64,000 nucleotides of DNA from Anaerolineaceae bacterium (GTDB lineage Bacteria > Chloroflexota > Anaerolineae > Anaerolineales > Villigracilaceae), in contig WOUS01000007.1 in assembly GCA_009772985.1 (NCBI GenBank), positions 124,001 through 188,000 of the forward strand, written 5' to 3'. The notes beneath the pieces are model-generated. The model was not told the DNA's origin. It was given only the letters and a program-made list of their open reading frames with translations, and made no database searches. This document shows positions 33,223 through 41,226 of the stretch, piece by piece. Positions within the stretch are counted from its first letter, which is position 1. Each line of letters opens with the position of its first letter. Both the position numbers and the translations under genes were made by a program.

Positions 33223-35160
33223 ATGTCTGACAAGCCTACCCTGCGTGAGCGCTTGAACTACGCGTTCGATAATTATATGTCGAAAGGCACGCTGGCCCTG
33301 ATCGGCGGCCTGGCGATCGCGTCGCTGGCCTTGATCTTTTTCGCCGGAGCGATCGTGGCCATCGGCGGCAGGACGCTGGCGCCCATCCTCGACGGCGAGC
33401 GGCACTCGCTGCCTTTCTTCGAAGCCGTCTGGTGGAGCCTGATGCGCACCTTCGACGCCGGCACGATGGGCGGGGATGCAGGCTGGGGCTTCCGCTGGGT
33501 GATGCTCCTGGTGACGGTCGGCGGCATCCTGATCGTCAGCACGCTCATCGGTGTGCTGACCGCCGGCGTGGAAGGCAAACTAGAGGAACTGCGCAAGGGA
33601 CGCTCGCGCGTCCTCGAAACCGGCCACACGCTCATCCTGGGCTGGTCGCCGCAGATCTTCACCGTCCTGGCCGAGCTGATGACGGCCAGCGAGAACCTGA
33701 AGAAAGCCTGCATTGTCGTCCTGGCGGACATGGACAAAGTGGAAATGGAAGACGAGATCAACGAGCGGGTCGAATTCAAGGGCCGGACGCGCGTCATCTG
33801 CCGGCGCGGCAACCCGATTGACCTGACGGACCTCGAACTTGCCAGCCCGCACACGGCCAAATCCATCATCATCCTGCCTCCCGAGGATGGAAACCCGGAT
33901 ACGTATGTCATCAAGACCGTGCTGGCCATCACCAACAGCCCCAGCCGCCGCGCGGGAAAGTATCACGTTGTCACCCAGATCCGCGACCAGAAGAACAAGG
34001 ATGTGGTGCGGATGGTCGGCGAGCGCGACCTCGTTCAGCCGGTGCTGACCGGCGACCTGATCGCCCGCGTCACCGCCCAGACCTCGCGCCAGTCCGGCCT
34101 GTCCATTGTCTACACCGAACTGCTCAACTTCGGCGGCGATGAAATTTATTTCAAGGAGGAGCCGTCACTGGCTGGCCGGACGTTTGGCGAAGCCCTGCTC
34201 GCGTTCGAAGATTCCAGCGTGATGGGGATGCGCTTCACGGACGGCAGGGTGGCGTTCAACCCGCCCATGGACACACCCATCGCGCCCGGCGACGAGGTGT
34301 TCGCCCTGTCCTCCGACGACGATACGCTCATCCCTTCCGGTCTGGCCAGCATCCCGGTGGATGAGGCTGCCATTTGCGAGGATTGCGAGCCGCAGGAAGC
34401 CGCCCCCGAAAAGGTGCTGGTGCTGGGCTGGAACCGCTGCGGGGCCACCATCATCCGTGAACTGAGCAATTACGCCCCCAGGGGTTCACGCGCCCTGGTG
34501 GTGGCCGATCCCGACGTGTCGCCCGAAACCGCAAAGGCGGAGCGCACGCTCAAGGAAATTGCCCGCCACCTTGCCAACCTGAAAGTAACTTTCCAGGAAG
34601 GCGATACCACCGACCGCCGCCTGCTCGAAAGCATCAAGGCCGCGGATTATGACCACGTGATTGCATTGAGTTATGCGGGGATTGACGTCCAGGAAGCCGA
34701 CGCAAAAACCCTGGTCACGCTCCTGCACCTGCGCGACATCGCCGAGCGCGACGAGACGCCGTTCTCCATCGTCAGCGAGATGCTCGACCTGCGCAACCGC
34801 GAACTGGCCGAGGCGGCCCACGTGGACGACTTCATCGTCAGCGACCACCTGGTCAGCCTGATGATGGCCCAGGTCTCCGAGAACAGCGATCTCCACGATG
34901 TCTTCGCCGACATCTTCGACCCCGAAGGTTCGGAGCTCTATCTCAAACCGGCTGGCGATTACGTGGAGACGGGCAAGCCGGTCAACTTCTATACCGTCGT
35001 CGAAGCCGCCCGCCGCCGCGGGCAGATTGCCATCGGCTACCGGAGAATGAATGAAGCCGGGGACAAGGGCAAATCCTACGGCATCCACACCAACCCGAAG
35101 AAATCCGAGCCGGTGATCTTCGCCCCCGAAGACCGGCTCATCGTGGCGGCGGAAGGATGA
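33223..35160 (+). CDS. CASTOR/POLLUX-related ion channel with RCK-like domains
   Basis: 645 residues. An N-terminal hydrophobic helix (TLALIGGLAIASLALIFFAG), a pore-like WWSLMRTFDAGTMGGDAGW segment and another helix (WVMLLVTVGGILIVSTLIGV) form the membrane part (to about residue 115). Two cytoplasmic RCK/TrkA-N-like Rossmann units follow: HTLILGWSPQIFTVLAEL near 128 and KVLVLGWNRCGATIIREL near 395. This arrangement is that of CASTOR/POLLUX/SYM8 channels, which in plants pass Ca2+ or K+ at the nuclear envelope; the bacterial ion is not known. It has a good promoter and a palindrome-type terminator. Confidence 0.83.
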   Translation: MSDKPTLRERLNYAFDNYMSKGTLALIGGLAIASLALIFFAGAIVAIGGRTLAPILDGERHSLPFFEAVWWSLMRTFDAGTMGGDAGWGFRWVMLLVTVGGILIVSTLIGVLTAGVEGKLEELRKGRSRVLETGHTLILGWSPQIFTVLAELMTASENLKKACIVVLADMDKVEMEDEINERVEFKGRTRVICRRGNPIDLTDLELASPHTAKSIIILPPEDGNPDTYVIKTVLAITNSPSRRAGKYHVVTQIRDQKNKDVVRMVGERDLVQPVLTGDLIARVTAQTSRQSGLSIVYTELLNFGGDEIYFKEEPSLAGRTFGEALLAFEDSSVMGMRFTDGRVAFNPPMDTPIAPGDEVFALSSDDDTLIPSGLASIPVDEAAICEDCEPQEAAPEKVLVLGWNRCGATIIRELSNYAPRGSRALVVADPDVSPETAKAERTLKEIARHLANLKVTFQEGDTTDRRLLESIKAADYDHVIALSYAGIDVQEADAKTLVTLLHLRDIAERDETPFSIVSEMLDLRNRELAEAAHVDDFIVSDHLVSLMMAQVSENSDLHDVFADIFDPEGSELYLKPAGDYVETGKPVNFYTVVEAARRRGQIAIGYRRMNEAGDKGKSYGIHTNPKKSEPVIFAPEDRLIVAAEG

Positions 35161-35162
35161 AT

Positions 35163-35192
35163 TTGTAGGGCAGGTCTCAGACCTGCCCTTTT
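35163..35192 (+). terminator. Palindromic repeat acting as terminator and as the 3' end of the RlmD-like gene
   Basis: GGGCAGGTCT-C-AGACCTGCCC (35168-35188) is followed by five T, so it should terminate the channel gene. The opposing gene's last codons and TGA stop (35177-35179) lie within it. Same family as the palindrome in the thiolase gene. Confidence 0.75.
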
Positions 35193-36508
35193 TCAAACAT
35201 GGCAATCGCTTCGATGTGATAAGTCTGGGGGAACAGGTCGAACGGCGTGACCGAGGTCAGGCGATAGCCCCCATCAATCAGACGGCGCGCGTCCCGCGCC
35301 AGCGTGGACGGGTCGCATGAGACGTAGGCGATACGCCCCGGACCCCTCGGCTGGCCGCTCGGGGCGGCGCCGAGCGCCAGCAGCGCGTCCAGCGCGCGTT
35401 TGTCCAGCCCGGCGCGGGGCGGGTCCACCACCGCGTAACGCAAATTGTCAATTTGCGTTACCAATGCGGGCAAAATCTCCTCCGCCGCGCCCTCGTACAA
35501 TTCCACGTTCTCGAACTCATCCAAATTTACGGCAAAATCCTCGCAGGCCGAGGGGGAAGACTCGATCCCGATCACGCGCCCGGCGTGCGGGGCGAGGCAG
35601 GCGCTGAACAGCCCGACGCCGCAATACACGTCGAGCACGGTCGCACCCGGCGGGAGGGACAGGCAGGTCAGCAGGTGTTCCGCCATTTTTTCGGCCATGG
35701 CCGTGTTGACCTGGAAAAACGAGGCGGCCGAGACGCGGAACGGGCGGCCGCGCACCTCGACCGTCAGGGACTCCTCCCCGGCCATCACCACCGCCTCCCC
35801 CTCGCGCAGGTGGACGACGGACAGGTCGGCCTCCAGTTCCGGCGTCTCGTCCGATTCGAGGATGAGCATGGTCTCCCCGTCCGCGCCGAGGCGCAGGGAA
35901 ACGCGCTCCAGCCCGAGGCCGGGGTCGAACTCCAGCCGCGGCCACAGTTCGTTCAGCGGCGCTTCGGGCAGGTGACATTCCGCGATTGGCAGGATGGATC
36001 GGTCGTCTGCCGCAACGAAGCCCAATTTCCCCTCGCGCGTCAAATGGAACTGGACGTGGTTGCGGTAATTCCATTCCTGCGGCGACGGCACCATCGGCTG
36101 GACCGGCGGGTCTGGGATTTTCCCGATGCGGGTGAGTTGGTCGCGCAGGATTTCAGTTTTGGCCTTCAACTGGTTGGCATACGACAAATTCTGGTGATGA
36201 CAGCCCCCGCACGCCCTCACTCCCGGCCCCTCTCCCGATGAACGGGCGAGGGGGGTAAAGAAGTGTTTGCATTTTGGCGGGATGCGCTCCGGCGCAGGCT
36301 CCAGCACCTCGACCAGTTCCGCGCGCACGTGGCCGCGTTTCTCCTCCACGACCCGGGCGCGCACCGTCTCGCCGGGCAGGGCAAACGGGACGAAAACGGC
36401 GCGGCCATCTTCGAGACGTCCGAGGGCCGCGCCGCCGTAGGTTAGTTTTTCCAGTTTGACGGTGAACAGGTCAGCCGGCTTGCCGTGAGCGTCCAGTCGA
36501 ACGGTCAT
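35177..36508 (-). CDS. 23S rRNA (uracil-C5)-methyltransferase, RlmD/RumA type, with repeat insertions
   Basis: 443 residues. An N-terminal TRAM domain (VKLEKLTYGGAALGRLEDGR...VFVPFALPGETV) precedes the iron-sulfur cysteines and the SAM domain: FFQVNTAMAE, VLDVYCGVGLFS, DPPRAGLDKRAL, and the catalytic Cys in YVSCDPSTLARD. It methylates a uracil C5 in 23S rRNA (RlmD type; RlmCD-like specificity possible). The Cys loop is C80-x19-C100-x2-C103 where relatives have C-x5-C-x2-C; the 14 extra residues (TPLARSSGEGPGVR) come from a dispersed repeat. A second palindrome encodes VTQIDNLRY before DPPRAG. ATG 36508 overlaps the upstream gene's stop (ATGA). Confidence 0.85.
   Translation of the reverse strand: MTVRLDAHGKPADLFTVKLEKLTYGGAALGRLEDGRAVFVPFALPGETVRARVVEEKRGHVRAELVEVLEPAPERIPPKCKHFFTPLARSSGEGPGVRACGGCHHQNLSYANQLKAKTEILRDQLTRIGKIPDPPVQPMVPSPQEWNYRNHVQFHLTREGKLGFVAADDRSILPIAECHLPEAPLNELWPRLEFDPGLGLERVSLRLGADGETMLILESDETPELEADLSVVHLREGEAVVMAGEESLTVEVRGRPFRVSAASFFQVNTAMAEKMAEHLLTCLSLPPGATVLDVYCGVGLFSACLAPHAGRVIGIESSPSACEDFAVNLDEFENVELYEGAAEEILPALVTQIDNLRYAVVDPPRAGLDKRALDALLALGAAPSGQPRGPGRIAYVSCDPSTLARDARRLIDGGYRLTSVTPFDLFPQTYHIEAIAMFEKGQV
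35435..35461. repeat. In-frame palindrome in the RlmD-like gene (SAM domain)
   Basis: GTAACGCAAATTG-T-CAATTTGCGTTAC, a perfect 27-base palindrome around one central base. It encodes VTQIDNLRY just before the conserved DPPRAG motif. Confidence 0.85.
36212..36260. repeat. In-frame repeat in the RlmD-like gene (Fe-S loop)
   Basis: A CGCCCTCACTCCCGGCCCCT-CTCCCGATGAACGGG-CGAGGGG unit; the CCCGATGAACGGG part is a small stem and CCCCTC/GAGGGG an outer one. It encodes the extra residues TPLARSSGEGPGVR between the first and second iron-sulfur cysteines. The unit resembles a repeat I know from many Chloroflexota and other genomes. Confidence 0.75.
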
Positions 36509-37230
36509 GGACGCCGGCGCAGGTCCCACAGTTGGCCGAGGGCCGTTTCGAGGCGGGCAGGTAACAGGTCCGGCTGGCCCGTGGTCACGTCGTCCTCGTT
36601 CTCGAAAACAGCGTACGGGACGCGGATGCCGCGCACGTCGAGCAATCCGCTTGCGCCCGGCGCGATCTCCGCCCAGTCGTCGTTCCGGTAGAGTGCTTCC
36701 ATTTTCGTATCCGACAGGCCGTGTTCGAGGATGCTGTCGGGCCGGTCGGGGTTGAAGCGGCGGCGGTTCTTGCGCAGGGATTCGGCGAACGAGACGTTGA
36801 CGTACAGGATGGCGGCGCGCCGGAGCATGTCGTCGCTGAGGTGGGGCAGGGCGGCGGCGTACCCGCCGTGTTCGGCGCCGCGCGAGAACTCCACCAGGGC
36901 GGTGGCGTGATCGTGCCAGGCCGGGTCGTTGCGCCGGCGTTTTTGGTATTCCAGGCTGAGGCGTTCGACCAGCAGGTGCCAGAGGGAGGGGTGGACGAAG
37001 TAACCCTGCTCATTGGTGTGCAGGCGCGGGCGGTTGAGTTTGGCGCTCAGGATTTCGTCTTCCTCGAGCCAGGCCCACAGCAGGGGGAAGTCGTCCAGAA
37101 TGTCGAGCGTGCCGAGGTGGTAACGCCGGCGGCGGGTGCGGACCGGGAGCCGGGTCAGGAAGTCAATGATCTCGCTCTTGCCTGAGGCCGGGCGTCCGGT
37201 CAGGATGAGGATGTCGAAAATATCGTCCAT
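36505..37230 (-). CDS. P-loop NTPase of unknown function
   Basis: 241 residues. The Walker A motif GRPASGKSE is at residues 12-20, preceded by the strand FDILILT, as in small kinases or AAA-like proteins. A Walker B candidate is AILYVNVSF near residue 148. The rest (RRRRYHLGTLDILDDFPLLWAWLEED and others) does not match a family I know. The stop overlaps the start of the RlmD-like gene by four bases, so translation is coupled, and the small membrane protein and sortase genes are directly upstream. Confidence 0.6.
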   Translation of the reverse strand: MDDIFDILILTGRPASGKSEIIDFLTRLPVRTRRRRYHLGTLDILDDFPLLWAWLEEDEILSAKLNRPRLHTNEQGYFVHPSLWHLLVERLSLEYQKRRRNDPAWHDHATALVEFSRGAEHGGYAAALPHLSDDMLRRAAILYVNVSFAESLRKNRRRFNPDRPDSILEHGLSDTKMEALYRNDDWAEIAPGASGLLDVRGIRVPYAVFENEDDVTTGQPDLLPARLETALGQLWDLRRRP

Positions 37231-37251
37231 CGAGGGGCAAGCCCTGTTGCT

Positions 37252-37446
37252 CTATTTGATGAACAGCGCCAGGATCTGGTTCTGGAAAATGGCGACGACA
37301 ACGAGGATGACGATGAATATCCCGGCCAGGATGCCGATGCGGCGCAGTTCGCGCCTGGTGGCGCTGTAATCGGGGTTGAATTCGGTTCCCCGTGCGGCGG
37401 GGACGGAAGCGGCGCGCGGCGCCTGGCGTTTGTTTTTCTTGCTCAT
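37252..37446 (-). CDS. Small single-pass membrane protein
   Basis: 64 residues. A basic, disordered N-terminus (MSKKNKRQAPRAASVP) is followed by one transmembrane helix (IGILAGIFIVILVVVAIF) and a short outside tail. It lies 8 bases after the sortase gene and 21 before the P-loop gene, all on the minus strand. AGGAGAAT precedes its ATG. No family is recognised. Confidence 0.6.
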   Translation of the reverse strand: MSKKNKRQAPRAASVPAARGTEFNPDYSATRRELRRIGILAGIFIVILVVVAIFQNQILALFIK

Positions 37447-37454
37447 GGATTCTC

Positions 37455-38366
37455 CTAAGGGGTTTGAAGTTTTGCAACCACAATAAAGCGTTTGTTATCA
37501 ATGCGGTACGGGTAGCAAGTGATGAGCGTCAGCGTTGCGTCGCTGGTCGGGTTCATCACGTCCACCTGCGTGGGCGGGACGATCTGGCTGCCGGTCACGA
37601 CGTAGACGAACTGCCGCTGGCTGGTGTAGACGAAGACCAGGTCGCCGGGCTGGAGTTCGTCCAGCCTGCGGAAGATCTCGCCGAACACGTCATCGTGGCC
37701 GGAAAGGACCACGTTCCCAACCTGGCCGGGGTTGGCCGAGCCGATGTGCTGGCCGACGCCCTTCTTCAACTGGTCCCAGCCGTCTCCCTGCACGACCGGC
37801 GCGTCCACGCCGATGGCCGGGATCTGGATGCGGACGGCCTGTTCGGGGCCGGGCGTGGGGACGGGCAGGTTGGCGAGCGACTGCACCAGCGGGCGCAGGT
37901 GTTCGGGGATCTCGGCCTCGTTGGGCTGGGCGCCGCCGGGCGAGGTAGGGGGAGTGTGTCCCGAAGGCAGGACGACCGCCGTGATGAGCGGCGTCGGCGA
38001 AAGCGTCGGCTGCTGGAGGGCGGCGGCCACCTCATCGTTCAGCGTTTGCAGGATGCCCATGCCGTTGAACAAGACCCCGACCAGGCCGAGGATGGCGAGC
38101 ACTTCGACCGCCAGCAGGGCGCGGTCCATCCAGCGGCGCGGGCGGGGCGGCGCTTCATCTGCCGGACCGTGAGCCTGTTCCGCGTTTGGGGAGCCGGTGC
38201 GCCACTCGTCGAGGGCGGCCGGCGGCAGGTCCGGGGCGAGCGTGACGGCGCGGCCGGTGCGGCGGAAACGGTCCAGCCGCTGCTGGCGCGAGACGCGCCG
38301 CTTTTCCAGCAGGAGGCGGCGCAGTTCATCCACCGATAAATCTTCGGGGCGCTTGGGCTTCGTCAC
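37455..38366 (-). CDS. Sortase-family transpeptidase (class D/E-like)
   Basis: 303 residues. A cytoplasmic basic region and one membrane helix (LLAVEVLAILGLVGVLFNGMG-like, near residue 95) precede a Pro/Thr-rich spacer and the sortase barrel (VRIQIPAIGVDAPVV...). The catalytic triad is present: His in LSGHDDVFGEIF, Cys in TLITCYPY, and Arg in DNKRFIVV. Sortases join surface proteins to the envelope or to each other; no LPXTG-like substrate was noticed in this window. ATG 38366 gives MTKPKRPEDLS. It begins the four-gene minus-strand operon ending with the RlmD-like gene. Confidence 0.85.
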   Translation of the reverse strand: MTKPKRPEDLSVDELRRLLLEKRRVSRQQRLDRFRRTGRAVTLAPDLPPAALDEWRTGSPNAEQAHGPADEAPPRPRRWMDRALLAVEVLAILGLVGVLFNGMGILQTLNDEVAAALQQPTLSPTPLITAVVLPSGHTPPTSPGGAQPNEAEIPEHLRPLVQSLANLPVPTPGPEQAVRIQIPAIGVDAPVVQGDGWDQLKKGVGQHIGSANPGQVGNVVLSGHDDVFGEIFRRLDELQPGDLVFVYTSQRQFVYVVTGSQIVPPTQVDVMNPTSDATLTLITCYPYRIDNKRFIVVAKLQTP

Positions 38367-38388
38367 GGGGGCGATTATACCGCAAGGG

Positions 38389-38417
38389 TTGCCATTTCCG
38401 GCTGGTTTGGTTATAAT
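38389..38417 (+). promoter_or_regulatory. Sigma-70 promoter of the tRNA genes
   Basis: TTGCCA (38389-38394), 17-base spacer, TATAAT (38412-38417); the tRNA begins 13 bases later. Confidence 0.8.
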
Positions 38418-38430
38418 AGCGCCGCTATCC

Positions 38431-38504
38431 GGGCGGGTAGCTCAGTTGGTTAGAGCACTGCTTTGACATAGCAGAGGTCGTAGGTTCGAGCCCTATTCCG
38501 CCCA
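38431..38504 (+). tRNA. tRNA-Val (GAC)
   Basis: Cloverleaf: acceptor GGGCGGG/TCCGCCC (one G-U), D arm GCTC..GAGC, anticodon stem CTGCT/AGCAG with loop TTGACAT (anticodon GAC), T arm with GGTTCGAGCC. Discriminator A; the CCA end is not encoded. Confidence 0.95.
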
Positions 38505-38548
38505 CTGGAAGCCCCCTCGCGGGGCTTCCTGAACGAATTGAAGAGAAC

Positions 38549-38624
38549 GGCCGCCTAGCTCAACTGGCAGAGCAATTGACTCTTAATCAATCGGTTCGGG
38601 GTTCAAGTCCCCGGGCGGTCACCA
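38549..38624 (+). tRNA. tRNA-Lys (CTT)
   Basis: Acceptor GGCCGCC/GGCGGTC, D arm GCTC..GAGC, anticodon stem ATTGA/TCAAT with loop CTCTTAA (anticodon CTT), T arm GGGGTTCAAGTCCCC. Discriminator A and an encoded CCA (38622-38624). It is 44 bases after tRNA-Val and probably on the same transcript. Confidence 0.95.
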
Positions 38625-38630
38625 TAAGAG

Positions 38631-38663
38631 ATGGGAGTATCCAAACGGATGCCCCCATTTTTG
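38631..38663 (+). terminator. Terminator after the tRNA genes
   Basis: ATGGGAGTATCC and GGATGCCCCCAT pair with a four-base loop (one mismatch), and five T follow. Confidence 0.8.
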
Positions 38664-38702
38664 TTTGCCGGGGATTTGCTACCGGACAAAATTCAAAACC
38701 GT

Positions 38703-38800
38703 CACCACAAAGAACACAACCCCCAAAGAGCGGGGGCAGGCGGGGCACAAAGGACAACCAAAAAGCCTTTCCTTCGTGTTCCTTCGTGTCCTTTGTGGTG
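38703..38800. repeat. Inverted-repeat element (CACCACAAAG/CTTTGTGGTG)
   Basis: Outer arms at 38703-38712 and 38791-38800 enclose related AAAGAACAC/GTGTTCCTT and AAAGGACA/TGTCCTTT blocks. No coding role. It is another widespread short repeat. Confidence 0.7.
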
Positions 38801-39233
38801 AAAACAGCATATTTGACACACGAAAGAAAATCTGTCCGGTAGAGAATTTCCTGGCAACGGTTCGCCGCCCCCGCCAGCACTTCCTCTGTAGAGGCCAGCC
38901 GGTACGGGAATTGCGGGTTCAAAGCCACACGTTTCAACACGTTCCCAATCCCAAGCCGTATCAGGTAGTAACGCACAAACCACGGACGGATCATGCCTAC
39001 CGCTGCTCTTCGTTCAGCGCCCATGCAATACCCAGAAGATGCCGCGCCATACCTTGTACTTAATAGTGGGGTTATATACCGCGAAACCTTACGGCCGTTA
39101 CGTTTCAGCAACCATATAAATTAGATGTTTCCGCTTATCCGCTTTCACGTGCTATCTAGTCCTCCAATACTTCCAAAGTTGACGACCGTTCTGGCGGGTT
39201 TGTGGAAGAAATCCTGATATAAGGTGTGAAATC
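38801..39233. other. Non-coding stretch with no recognisable gene
   Basis: Apart from the repeat before it, I see no protein with family features on either strand. A minus-strand frame across it mostly translates the repeat. The last 60 bases hold TTGACG (39179-39184) but no -10 at the correct distance; AAGGTG before the next ATG can serve as ribosome site. Confidence 0.5.
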
Positions 39234-40781
39234 ATGCAATTCCTGCAAAAAGTGAAACTCATACAAGGCGGTATGGGCGTTTACGTGTCCAACTGGCGGC
39301 TGGCCAAGGCGGTCGCCATGGAGAGGCCCGGCGTAACGGCCGGAACCGTCTCCGGCACTGCCTTGGACGTGGTCTACGTGCGGCTGCTACAGCTCGGTGA
39401 CCCCGGTGGCCATGTCCGCCGCGCCCTGGCTGCTTTTGATGCCCAGTTCGGGGTCGTGATCGGCCGAAAGATCTGTGACCGCTACCTCATCAACGGCGGC
39501 AAAGCGCCGGCTGCCCGTTTCAAGAATTCTCCAAAGCATATTGTGCATGCGCAGAACGGGAGCGACGTCATTCCGTCACCGGGCCAGCAGGATGTGCCGG
39601 TCACACTCACCACGAGCGATGACCTCGTTGAACTCCTGATCGCCACTGGCTTTGCCGAGGTCTGGCTGGCCAAGGAAGGGCATGCCGGCAACATCTTCAT
39701 CAACTTTCTGCACAAGGTCGAATTGCCCCTGATCTATGGCATGTACGGCGCGATGCTCGCCGGCGTGGACGGGATTATCGTGGGGGCGGGCAACCCCGAT
39801 GGCCTGCCTGCCACCTCTTCGCGTTTGGTCAACCATGAAGCCGTCACCCATAATCTGTCGGTGTTGTATCGTGAGGCGGGTGAGGCCTTCAACATACGCT
39901 TCGATCCCCGGCGGGTGGCGGACGGCAAGCTGGCGCAAAACCCGCTGCGGCGGCCGGCCTTTTTGGCGATCGTGTCGCTGCAAAACCTGGTCCAGGCCCT
40001 GGCGCAAAGCCAAAGTGGAGCGCCCGACGGCTTTATCATCGAGCATCACACCGCCGGTGGTCACAACGCCGGTCCTCAAGGGCCGTTAAAGAAGGATAGC
40101 AAAGGACAGCCTATATACGGCCCAGATGATGAGCCTGACCTGCAAGCGATTCGACAGGTCGGCCTTCCCTTCTGGCTGGCCGGTGGCTATGGCAGTCGAG
40201 AAAAATTGCAGCAAGCGTTGGCCGCCGGGGCCGCGGGTGTTCAGGTGGGCTCAGTCTTTGCCATGACCGAGGAATCCGGCATGAAAGCCACTTACCGCAG
40301 CGCGATTCTAAATGAACTAAAAAACGGAACCGATGACGCCCCGCTGGTGCAGACGACACTGTTCTCTCCCACGGGCTTCCCGTTCAAAGTGGTACAACTG
40401 AAAGACACCGTTGCGGACGAAGCGGTTTTTGCAGCCCGGCGCCGGGTTTGCGATATTGGCGGTTTGCAGCAGCGCGGGCTCGGCAAACTGGCCGCAGATG
40501 GAACGCGCCGGCTTTTCCAGCGCTGCCCGGCTGCACCGGTCGAGGACTATGTCAGTAAACGCGGCTTACCACTCAACACCGAAGATCGGCGTTGCCTTTG
40601 TAACGGATTGCTCTCCTGTGTAGGGTTGGGGCAGGTTGGCAACCAGAATGGAGACCTGGTGGAGGAGCCGGCGATCGTCACCCTGGGCAATCACCTGGAC
40701 GGCATCCGGCGACTCTCGCGCAACGGGCAGGCCCGGTATTGGGTGCGGGATGTGGTGACCGATCTCCTCGGCAAGGATTGA
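39234..40781 (+). CDS. Nitronate monooxygenase/enoyl-reductase-like flavoprotein
   Basis: 515 residues, 2-nitropropane dioxygenase/FabK-like TIM barrel. FMN-site elements: LIQGGMGVYVSNWRLA at the N-terminus, IEHHTAGGHNAGP near 265, LAGGYGSREKL near 318, and GAAGVQVGSVFAMTEESG near 336. A C-terminal part of about 110 residues is Cys-rich (CDIGGLQQRG, FQRCPAAP, CLCNGLLSCVGLG) and could bind a metal. True nitronate oxidation, flavin-dependent enoyl reduction or another oxidation are all possible. It is on the same strand as, and 445 bases before, pfaD, so it may belong to the lipid locus. Confidence 0.75.
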   Translation: MQFLQKVKLIQGGMGVYVSNWRLAKAVAMERPGVTAGTVSGTALDVVYVRLLQLGDPGGHVRRALAAFDAQFGVVIGRKICDRYLINGGKAPAARFKNSPKHIVHAQNGSDVIPSPGQQDVPVTLTTSDDLVELLIATGFAEVWLAKEGHAGNIFINFLHKVELPLIYGMYGAMLAGVDGIIVGAGNPDGLPATSSRLVNHEAVTHNLSVLYREAGEAFNIRFDPRRVADGKLAQNPLRRPAFLAIVSLQNLVQALAQSQSGAPDGFIIEHHTAGGHNAGPQGPLKKDSKGQPIYGPDDEPDLQAIRQVGLPFWLAGGYGSREKLQQALAAGAAGVQVGSVFAMTEESGMKATYRSAILNELKNGTDDAPLVQTTLFSPTGFPFKVVQLKDTVADEAVFAARRRVCDIGGLQQRGLGKLAADGTRRLFQRCPAAPVEDYVSKRGLPLNTEDRRCLCNGLLSCVGLGQVGNQNGDLVEEPAIVTLGNHLDGIRRLSRNGQARYWVRDVVTDLLGKD

Positions 40782-41098
40782 GTCTAGAAGGTGGCAAAGA
40801 TACATTTGAGCGCAGAAGACAGAGATATTTTTGCGCCTAATGAAAACTTACTTGAGGGTAGAAACCTTTATTGTCCGCGCCGCCCAACCACGACTGCATC
40901 GGACCCTTCGACAGGGTCTCGACAATCTCGACCTGCCAACCCAGGGCAGGCAGAGGCTGCCCCCCACGCTTCGCTCCGGGGGTGCTTCGCGACGCCGCTC
41001 GGACGCAGGCGCGTTTCCTGGAGCGGCGTGATCATCGAGAAGGAGTCTCACCCGCCTCGGTGCTGAGTTCAGAGTTGGAGCGCCTGGCCAGCCACCTG
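40782..41098. other. Non-coding gap with short repeats
   Basis: I find no gene here. The stretch has AGGGTCTCGACAATCTCGACC near 40910 and GCTTCGCTCCGGGGG / CGCGACGCCGCTCGGACGC inverted segments (about 40970-41010), then a terminator. Confidence 0.5.
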
Positions 41099-41122
41099 AA
41101 AAAGCCCTTATTGGGCTTTTTT
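41099..41122 (+). terminator. Rho-independent terminator before pfaD
   Basis: AAAAGCCC-TTATT-GGGCTTTT followed by TT. It separates the flavoprotein gene from pfaD, so pfaD probably has its own promoter between 41123 and 41215, where GTATAAAG and GTTATAAA are candidate -10 boxes. Confidence 0.8.
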
Positions 41123-41226
41123 GTTTTGTGTTTTTCGACAAGGAAATTCAGCGTTATAAAAAGCATCGAACACCCCATTTAAGGGTTATCGTATAAAGTT
41201 CATCCCGCATAATCGAGGAGCGTCCA

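Noticed and set aside
38587..39111. A minus-strand frame of 174 codons after the tRNA genes
   Set aside because: Much of it is translated repeat and the antisense of tRNA-Lys and its terminator; no family features.
39179..39184. TTGACG as a -35 box for the flavoprotein gene
   Set aside because: No -10 hexamer lies 16-19 bases downstream.
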